NCBI GenBank assembly: GCA_002095305.1
Contig: MIEI01000033.1
Span: 1-48,313, forward strand
Length of the DNA: 48,313 nucleotides
Direction: 5' to 3'
Origin: Pantoea brenneri
GTDB lineage: Bacteria; Pseudomonadota; Gammaproteobacteria; Enterobacterales; Enterobacteriaceae
This document shows positions 41,840 through 48,313 of this stretch, one piece after another; the first letter of the stretch is position 1, and every line of letters starts with the position of its first letter. A model generated the notes under the pieces. That model was not told the DNA's origin, did no database searches, and saw only the letters and a program-made list of their open reading frames with translations. A program made the translations under genes and the position numbers.

Positions 41840-42741
41840 TCGTTCTTTCCTCGTTTGGCCCGGGGATGCGCAGCATCATAGACCGAAGCCAGATGCTGAA
41901 AGTCGAGATGGGTATAAATCTGGGTGGTCGAGAGATTGGCATGGCCCAGCAGCTCCTGCACCGCGCGCAAATCACCGCTCGATTCCAGCAGGTGAGTCGC
42001 AAAGGAGTGCCGCAGTTTATGCGGATGAATATGGCTGGTCACGCCCTGCTTAATGCCCCATTCGGCGAAACGCTTTTGCACGTTGCGCGCCGATATCCGG
42101 TTGCCGCGCGTAGAGAGAAACAGCGCGTCATCCTGGCCGCCAAAGCTGGTGCGCAGCGGCAGCCACTGCTGGATCCAGCTGACCGCGGTACGGCCAATCG
42201 GCACACGACGCTCTTTGCTGCCTTTACCCACAACCCACACCTCGCCGGAATCGAGATCGACATGACGGCAATCCAGATTCACCAGTTCAGAGAGACGCAG
42301 ACCACCGCCGTACATCACTTCCAGCATGGTGCGGTCGCGCACCGCCAGCGGATCGCTGGGATCGATCTCCAGCAGCTGGTTTACGTCATCGACATCAATA
42401 TTTTTCGGCAGATGGCGCGCCTTACGCGGCGTCATTACCCCTTTCGCCGGGTTCGCGCTGAGCAAACCCTGGCTGACCTGCCAGTCGAGAAAGCTGCGCA
42501 GCGCGGAGAGGCGTAATGCAAGACTGCTGGCGGCCAGACCGGCGCGACGACTGCGTGCCGCCATGCTGCGCACCTGCGCCGGTTCAAGCTGCGTCCAAGC
42601 GCTGAGCTTCATCTCATCGGCAATCGCGACCAGCGCCGCCAGCTGGCGAGCATAGCTGCTCTGGGTCAGCGGACTGAGCTGGCGCTCCACCTTGAGGTAG
42701 CGCAGAAATCCGTCGACGGCCTCCTGCAGCGCGCTGCTCAT
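41836..42741 (-). CDS. xerC: tyrosine recombinase XerC
   Basis: 301 residues (E. coli 298). With XerD it resolves chromosome dimers at dif. Catalytic residues are seen: Arg in [12 protein letters not shown], His and Arg in [14 protein letters not shown], His in [11 protein letters not shown] and the Tyr nucleophile in IYTHLD. The N-terminal SAM-like DNA-binding domain covers about 1-100. The ATG overlaps the yigA stop (ATGA). Confidence 0.98.
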   Translation of the reverse strand: MSSALQEAVDGFLRYLKVERQLSPLTQSSYARQLAALVAIADEMKLSAWTQLEPAQVRSMAARSRRAGLAASSLALRLSALRSFLDWQVSQGLLSANPAKGVMTPRKARHLPKNIDVDDVNQLLEIDPSDPLAVRDRTMLEVMYGGGLRLSELVNLDCRHVDLDSGEVWVVGKGSKERRVPIGRTAVSWIQQWLPLRTSFGGQDDALFLSTRGNRISARNVQKRFAEWGIKQGVTSHIHPHKLRHSFATHLLESSGDLRAVQELLGHANLSTTQIYTHLDFQHLASVYDAAHPRAKRGKNE

Positions 42742-43442
42742 GCGCGTTCGATCCAGCGAGTCAGCAAATCAGGCATCATCTGTGACAGGTGCTGCAGCAG
42801 CAAGGTACCCATGCCAGATTGATAATGCTGGCTGTCGCGGCTGCTGAAGATCAGCACGCCCAGATCGCCGGCTTCGCCCATCAGCGACATCGCGACCGAA
42901 CCGATCGCTTTCGCCTGCGGTAGCAGCAGCAGTAATTCCGGGCCATTGATATTGCCCAGATAGTGATGCTGATTACCGAAGCGCTGGATGCGCAGCGGCT
43001 CAAAGGCCTGACGCGACAGGCTAAGCTGGAAGAAATCCGAAGGCGCGCCGAGCTGCCATTTATCGCTGAAGAGCCGCACGTTGGCCCCGGCCAGGCCGAG
43101 TTCACGCGCCCAGCGGTGCAGACGGTTCAGCATCTCCTGCAGCGAATCCGCTGCCGCCAGATGGCTTTGCAGCGCCAGCAAGCGATCAAACAATTCGTGA
43201 TTGGCGGTGGCCTGTTCCATCAGCAGGGTAATCTCTTCTTCCAGCTGCTGGATATGGTTACGCTGCCGCGCCATGTGCCACTCAACCAGTGACACGCTGC
43301 CGCGTACCGGATGCGGCACCGCCATCTGTTCAATCTGGCGGGCGTTGCGAATGAAGAAATCGGGATTTTGCCGCAGATAATCACTGACGGCCTGATCGTC
43401 CAGCAGGACCGTACTGTCCGCCTGCTCTTCGATATTTTTCAT
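42738..43442 (-). CDS. yigA: DUF484 family protein YigA
   Basis: 234 residues (E. coli 235). An N-terminal helix ([13 protein letters not shown]) and a short coiled coil (about 60-85, [17 protein letters not shown]) lead into a GAF-like domain typical of DUF484. The function is unknown; it is always found between dapF and xerC in enterobacteria. Starts and stops overlap both neighbours by four bases, which points to translational coupling. Confidence 0.93.
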   Translation of the reverse strand: MKNIEEQADSTVLLDDQAVSDYLRQNPDFFIRNARQIEQMAVPHPVRGSVSLVEWHMARQRNHIQQLEEEITLLMEQATANHELFDRLLALQSHLAAADSLQEMLNRLHRWARELGLAGANVRLFSDKWQLGAPSDFFQLSLSRQAFEPLRIQRFGNQHHYLGNINGPELLLLLPQAKAIGSVAMSLMGEAGDLGVLIFSSRDSQHYQSGMGTLLLQHLSQMMPDLLTRWIERA

Positions 43443-44263
43443 AGATGAATAAACCCATCGTAGACATGTGTGGCGGGACCGGTCATGTAGAGTGGCTGAC
43501 CCGCCCCCTTCCAGGCGATATGCAGCGTTCCGCCGGGCAAATCAACGCGCACTTTCGGCGCCAGAATACCCTGCTGAATGCCGCACGCAACGGCAGCACA
43601 GGCTCCGCTGCCGCACGCCTGCGTTTCCCCTGCGCCGCGTTCATACACGCGCAGACGAATGTGTTCCGGATTGATGATTTCCATAAAGCCGACGTTAACG
43701 CGATCCGGGAAGCGCTCATGGCTTTCCAGAATCGGCCCCAGCAGTTCAACCTGCGCGGTTTTTACGCTTTCGACCTGAATAACGCAGTGGGGATTGCCCA
43801 TGGAAACTGCCCCCAGCATCACCGTCTGCTCGGCCACGCGCAGCAGATAGAGATTCTCGGCTTTATTGGCGCGAAACGGCACCTGCTGCGGCTCAAAGTT
43901 GGGCTCGCCCATGTTGACGCGCACCTGATCGTCCGGCGTCACGCTCAACACCATACGGCCATTCTGGGTACTGACGCGAATATCACTTTTGTTGGTCAGC
44001 CCTTTCAGCTGAACGAAGCGGGCAAAGCAGCGCGCGCCGTTGCCGCACTGCGCGACTTCGCTGCCATCGGCATTGAAAATGCGATAGTGGAAATCGAGAT
44101 CGGGATCGTAAGGCGGTTCAACAATCAGCAATTGATCAAAACCGATCCCCAAATGACGATCGGCCAGCCGGCGGATCAACTCCGGCGAGAAAAAGACGTT
44201 TTGTGTCACCGCATCGACCACCATAAAGTCGTTGCCGAGACCGTGCATTTTGGAGAACTGCAT
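43439..44263 (-). CDS. dapF: diaminopimelate epimerase DapF
   Basis: 274 residues from the ATG at 44263 (GGAG upstream), the E. coli length. It converts LL- to meso-diaminopimelate for lysine and peptidoglycan. The two catalytic cysteines are in [13 protein letters not shown] and [13 protein letters not shown]. The start [17 protein letters not shown] is the family start. It follows lptM by 28 bases. Confidence 0.98.
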   Translation of the reverse strand: MQFSKMHGLGNDFMVVDAVTQNVFFSPELIRRLADRHLGIGFDQLLIVEPPYDPDLDFHYRIFNADGSEVAQCGNGARCFARFVQLKGLTNKSDIRVSTQNGRMVLSVTPDDQVRVNMGEPNFEPQQVPFRANKAENLYLLRVAEQTVMLGAVSMGNPHCVIQVESVKTAQVELLGPILESHERFPDRVNVGFMEIINPEHIRLRVYERGAGETQACGSGACAAVACGIQQGILAPKVRVDLPGGTLHIAWKGAGQPLYMTGPATHVYDGFIHL

Positions 44264-44291
44264 TTTTAGCTCCGCCGGATAAGCCATTATA

Positions 44292-44492
44292 TTAGTTCGC
44301 TTGCGCGCTCGAATCGCCGGTCACCAGACCGTTGACATCCGCTTTAGAGGCGTCTGCTTTCTGGCGTTCAGTCGGGGCTTGTTGCTTCTTCGGCTGGTCC
44401 TTCGGCGGGAAGTAAAGCGGCCCTTTCAGACCACAACCGGCAAGGCTGGTCACGGCCAGCGCCATCGCCAACAGGCTTATCACTTTCTTCAT
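44292..44492 (-). CDS. lptM: LPS translocon maturation lipoprotein LptM (YifL)
   Basis: 66 residues with a lipoprotein signal: [20 protein letters not shown], lipobox LAGC with Cys20, then [13 protein letters not shown]. coli LptM binds LptDE in the outer membrane and promotes correct disulfide formation in LptD. The tail is charged and likely unstructured. It starts the dapF cluster. In E. coli cyaY lies just upstream on the opposite strand; here only 146 bases separate it from cyaA. Confidence 0.93.
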   Translation of the reverse strand: MKKVISLLAMALAVTSLAGCGLKGPLYFPPKDQPKKQQAPTERQKADASKADVNGLVTGDSSAQAN

Positions 44493-44638
44493 TCTTTATG
44501 CTCTTCATGTCCTTTACCTGGATGCTTATCATCGCAGTTGAAGTTGGAAAAGCAACAGGAAATCCCCGCAAATAGCGTGAGCAGAGTGTCAGGCCGGAAA
44601 GATGACGGCCACCTGAGCAGGCAGGCGGCCGATCGGGT

Positions 44639-47196
44639 TCAATGCACCTGATAGCGCGGTTGATAGTCGCCGTTGTCGTTATCAGGCGGCGAGGCGCACA
44701 GCTGCGTCAGCGTCTGGCTGCGGAACGGAATCACCTGGAAACGTTCACCGGTATTCACGATCTGATAGAACTGCGGCAGGTTGAAGTTGATAAAACTTGA
44801 GCCGTAGGTAAAGCGATCGTGCGACGAGGAGTAGAAACGGCTGACGTCTCGCACCAGCTCCTCTTTGCTGCCTTCGCAGTGATGGTAAACCTCAACCCGG
44901 TTAGTCTCATCAAGAATGTAGATGTTGAAACCGCGCTCATCGGTGGTGTTTTCAAAGAAGAACTGGATGATGCCTTCGCTGGCATAGCCGTTAACCACCG
45001 GCGGCAGCGGCGTCTGGTTGGTTTCCACCTTGATCGACAGGCCGTGCAGCTTGTTATTGGAAATCGCGCCGTAAAATTCGACGGCGTTTTCCAGCTTCTG
45101 TACCGAAACGCTCATGCGTTCAAAGAACAGACCCCAGGTCTGGCCGGCCATACGCAGCGCTTTGAAGCGACCCGGCTCCTGTCGCGTACTGGAAAGCCGT
45201 AGCTCAATGCATTCCGACACCAGTTGCTGCACGCGGGTCCGAATCAGCCCGCGCAGATGCTGGCTGTAGCAGAACACTTCGACCGTATCCGGCGGCGCGG
45301 CATCCTGATGCATCTTGCCAAGAATGGTTTTCAGCCCTTCGATCATCGCCTGTTCGCCGCTGAAGTGCAGCGTACGCACTTCATTCCACGAGTTACGATA
45401 GAGCAGGTCGATACTGCCAATCAGGCACTGCTGCTGCTGGCCGAAGCTGAACACGTCGAGCTTACGGAAGTCGAAGTGCACCACCTGATTACGGAACGCC
45501 GAGGTTGGATCGTGCTCGAGGTTGACGATAATCGCGAGGTGACGAATTTCACACGGGCTGTAGAGCGCTTTTGGCGTCGGGGCCGGCAGGCGAAGCGGGA
45601 AATGACTGGAGACGTCATTGACCAGCTCCTGCAGACGCGCCAGATCGCAGATCTCATTGCCTTTAATGTGCAGCCGGGTTTTGCGGGTCAGCAGACCGTT
45701 AAACCACGCCCACGCCACCAGCTTATTCAGATAGCGGTTATATTCCAGCGGCTGATGGCTGATGATCGAATCCATGTCCGGTGCCTGATTATACAGGTAC
45801 CAGCCAGCGCGGTTGGCCCGGCCAGGCGGCACATGAATAAAGGTCAGGTTCGGCTCAGAAAGATCGGGCGAAATCTGCGGGTTGACCAGGGTAACCTTGC
45901 CTGGCAGTGCTTCAAACGCAGCGTACAGTTTACGGGTCAACACGCCGATGTCCTGCGGACTCGCGCTGACGCTTAAATTGTTGCGGCGGGCAAACCGGAT
46001 CAGGTTGCGATAACTCTGCATCATCGCATCCAGCAGTTCATTGTGCGCTTCACGCACCCGCTCGATTTTCCACTCTGCGCGGTTATCCAGGATGGCTATT
46101 TTCTCGTCATCCCAGCCCCACTCTTTCACCAGCTGCGACAGAATTTCACGCCGCCATCCGGTGCGATGCTGATGTTCTTCGGTGCTGAGTTTCTCGCACA
46201 CTTTGAGGTAGAAACAGCGGCGCACCAGATCGAGACGTGGCTGATCGTCCACGCTGGTCAGATAATGCGTAACGCGTTCCAGCATCATGCAATAGGGATC
46301 AAGCCCGAAGCAGATGATTTCGCCGTCGTGCAGGCGCTGTTTGATGTCCATCGCCAGCAGTTGTGTATTCGGGTATTCCCAGCTGTAGGCTTCCAGCAGC
46401 AGGGTTTTCAGCACCGCTTTATACGGCGAGTCGATACTTTTATACAGCTGCCACAGGCTGGCACCGAAGTACTCTTCCGCCGACAGCGTGCCAAGCCGCC
46501 CAGATCGAGCCATTCGTTTGGCGTCAACACACCCTTGGCGTAGAGCGACATCACATAGTCGTCATAATGGTGCTCTTCTTCACCGGGCACCATGTTCCAC
46601 AGGATACGTTTACCCGCCATGCGCACCGCCGTGCGGTAAAACTCGTCCAGCAGCAGAATATGTTGGGTCGAACCGCAATCTTCACCGCCCAGATTACCGC
46701 TTTCGTTATGCCGGAAACGGTTCTCATCGATCAGGAAGAAGCTCACTTCCACGCCCATTGAGACGCACCATTTCTGCAGCATGGTACATTTACGCTGCAG
46801 ATTGAGGCGCTCTTCATTGTCCAGCCAGGATTGATGACAGACCCAGATGTCGAGATCCGACACGCTGTTCTGACCGACCGACGAGGTGCTGCCCATCGAA
46901 TAGATCGCGGTGATCGGCATTTCGCCTTTTGGCGCATCGGCAAGGCGCAGATCGCTGTCGCCGGTCAAATCGGCCAGTAGCTGACGCTGATTTTCATCAG
47001 GCGTGAAGAAGCTGATGCCATGTGGAACGTTACCTTCAAGGTAACCCGGCATCTGCGGATGTTGATAATGTAATAAGGTTGGCAGCAGACTGTAGACGCG
47101 CTGAAAAGCGGGTCCCATGGCAGCCAGTGCACGATCGACGCGCAGCTGGTTGATTGCATCCAGTCTCTGTTTCAGTGTCTCAATGTAGAGGTACAA
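44639..47196 (-). CDS. cyaA: class I adenylate cyclase CyaA, broken by an apparent one-base deletion
   Basis: CyaA makes cAMP; activity is tuned by the glucose PTS. It starts with TTG at 47196 ([14 protein letters not shown]), the rare start also used in E. coli. The N-terminal catalytic domain has the nucleotidyltransferase motif [18 protein letters not shown]; the C-terminal regulatory half ends near 44639. At 46491-46492 the minus strand reads CTTGGCACG where CTTGGGCACG is expected. Adding one G joins WLDLGG to [10 protein letters not shown] and gives about 852 residues (E. coli 848). As written, the first frame stops at 46408, leaving about 260 residues. Probably a sequencing error. Confidence 0.94.
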
Positions 47197-47288
47197 GACG
47201 TTTCGCCTGATTGTCCCAGTGTTTAAGCACCCTGTTTCCACCATCTGCCGCTTATAAAGTGAAAAAGTGGGCAGATTATTGCTGGAAA

Positions 47289-47304
47289 CGTGATCAATCT
47301 AACA
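47289..47304 (-). promoter_or_regulatory. CRP site at the cyaA promoter
   Basis: On the minus strand TGTTAGATTGATCACG, of the form TGTTA-N6-TCACG. The core GATTGATCACGTTT resembles the CRP site of E. coli cyaA P2, where cAMP-CRP represses its own synthesis. The 313-base gap between cyaA and hemC also holds A/T-rich stretches likely to carry the divergent promoters; TTGAAA at 47444 may be a hemC -35, with no clear -10. Confidence 0.7.
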
Positions 47305-47509
47305 CTCGGCAGATTGACCGTAAAGAAAGTTGCGCTACTTAACAGTTTAGCACGTTCTTACTGGCTTCCCGCCTTTTCAGCATCGGTATCAAATGAGCCT
47401 TGATAAATCGGGCCTAATCCGTGAGCAGGCCGTTTTCAATCCGTTGAAACTGACAGCATTCCCTCATAGATGATAGGATATTCAGTGAACGATCAAAATG
47501 GTTAACAGC

Positions 47510-48313
47510 ATGTTAGACAAAATTTTCAGAATTGCTACAAGACAAAGCCCGCTGGCATTATGGCAGGCACATTATGTACAGCAACGCTTGATGAGCGCCC
47601 ATCCTGGCCTGCAGGTTGAGCTGGTGCCGATGGTCACCAAAGGTGACATTATCCTTGATACGCCGCTGGCTAAAGTGGGCGGCAAGGGGCTGTTTGTCAA
47701 AGAGCTCGAACAGGCGATGCTGGATGGCCGGGCCGACATGGCGGTGCACTCAATGAAAGATGTGCCGGTCGATTTCCCTGCCGGTCTGGGTCTGGTCACC
47801 ATTTGCGAGCGCGATGATCCGCGCGATGCGTTCGTTTCTCATCACTATGACTCCATTGATGCCCTGCCGCATGGCGCGGTCGTCGGCACCTCCAGCCTGC
47901 GCCGTCAGTGTCAGATCAGCGCCCGTCGTCCGGATCTGGTGATCCGCTCGCTGCGTGGCAACGTCGGTACCCGATTGGGTAAACTCGATGCTGGCGACTA
48001 TGACGCCATTATTCTGGCCGTCGCCGGACTGAAGCGCCTCGGACTGCAGGATCGGATCCGTCAGGCGCTGCCGGCAGATGTTTCCCTGCCCGCGGTCGGT
48101 CAGGCGCGGTCGGCATTGAGTGCCGTCTCAACGACAGCCACTTAATCAGCCTGTTGCAGGCGTTAAACCACGATGATACCGCCGTCTGCGTCAAAGCAGA
48201 ACGCGCCATGAATACCCGCTTAGAAGGCGGTTGTCAGGTGCCCATCGGCAGCTTTGCGGTGCTGGAAGGCGATGAGCTCTGGCTACGTGGCATGGTCGGC
48301 GCGCCGGATGGCA
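47510..48313 (+). CDS. hemC: hydroxymethylbilane synthase HemC, cut by the window end and broken by an apparent one-base deletion
   Basis: HemC condenses four porphobilinogen molecules into hydroxymethylbilane. The start at 47510 ([19 protein letters not shown]) matches E. coli; an ATG four codons earlier is less likely. Conserved segments [26 protein letters not shown] and [10 protein letters not shown] are present. At about 48103 the sequence reads GGTCAGGCGCGG where GGTCAGGGCGCGG is expected, so the frame shifts after LPAVGQ and stops at 48145. Adding one G continues into GAVGIECRL, and the cofactor-bearing Cys in [10 protein letters not shown] is encoded near 48233. The last 60 or so residues lie outside. 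HemC is normally needed for haem, so an error is the likely cause. Confidence 0.93.

Noticed and set aside
43445..44269. 274-codon plus-strand open frame opposite dapF
   Set aside because: Covers dapF almost exactly in the opposite sense; no homology and no regulatory signals.
44368..44571. 67-codon minus-strand frame starting upstream of lptM with a better ribosome site
   Set aside because: It overlaps lptM in another frame, lacks homology and would compete with the clear lipoprotein signal of LptM.

Overview
The window is a piece of enterobacterial chromosome. Gene order and orientation follow the hemG to hemC arc of Escherichia coli (the region near oriC, between rrnA and hemCD) almost gene for gene, and most proteins align without gaps to E. 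coli ones as I remember them. The sequence divergence, the extra genes and the missing genes suggest a relative outside the Escherichia/Salmonella group, most likely Erwiniaceae (Erwinia/Pantoea-like). That placement is inference. There are no prophages, insertion sequences, CRISPR arrays or tRNA genes that I can support.

Layout. 1-4059 (minus): pepQ-yigZ-trkH-hemG, apparently leading into an rRNA operon whose P1 -35 element is at the very left edge. 4202-7660 (plus): FadR operator and fadBA. 7677-10710 (minus): pepE, ubiD, fre. 10920-11408 (plus): rfaH. 11405-18681 (minus): ubiE-ubiJ-ubiB, tatABC, tatD, and rmuC upstream of them. 18767-20894 (minus): a TPR/[23 protein letters not shown] gene and udp. 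21197-22030 (plus): dlhH. 22089-25424: divergent metE/metR with tandem met boxes. 25508-27033: a DUF1456 gene and yigM, converging on a densely structured intergenic element. 27410-28750: glpT behind PhoB-like and CRP-like sites. 28799-34839: yigL, pldB, rhtB, rhtC, recQ, pldA. 35034-37450: yigI, rarD, abrB. 37548-41839: corA, uvrD, yigB. 41836-44492: xerC, yigA, dapF and lptM. 44639-48313: cyaA and the divergent hemC, which is cut by the window end.

Themes. Fatty acid beta-oxidation (fadBA), ubiquinone synthesis (ubiD, ubiB, ubiJ, ubiE), Tat export, methionine synthesis (metE/metR), envelope phospholipid turnover (pldA, pldB), amino acid export (rhtB, rhtC), DNA repair and recombination (uvrD, recQ, rmuC, xerC), haem synthesis (hemG, hemC) and cAMP signalling (cyaA with CRP sites at cyaA, udp and glpT).

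Two things stand out. First, five well-known genes (trkH, rmuC, recQ, cyaA, hemC) are each broken by loss of one G or C from a run of two or three. One added base restores the usual protein length in each, so the pattern looks like assembly or sequencing error rather than gene decay. Second, compared with E. coli there are insertions (pepE, the TPR/[23 protein letters not shown] gene, a yehS-like gene, glpT, abrB) and an absence (cyaY is not between lptM and cyaA). I see no obviously new multi-gene system. The best candidates for undescribed biology are the structured element at 25991-26163, the glpT control region, the corA leader and the TPR/[23 protein letters not shown] protein.
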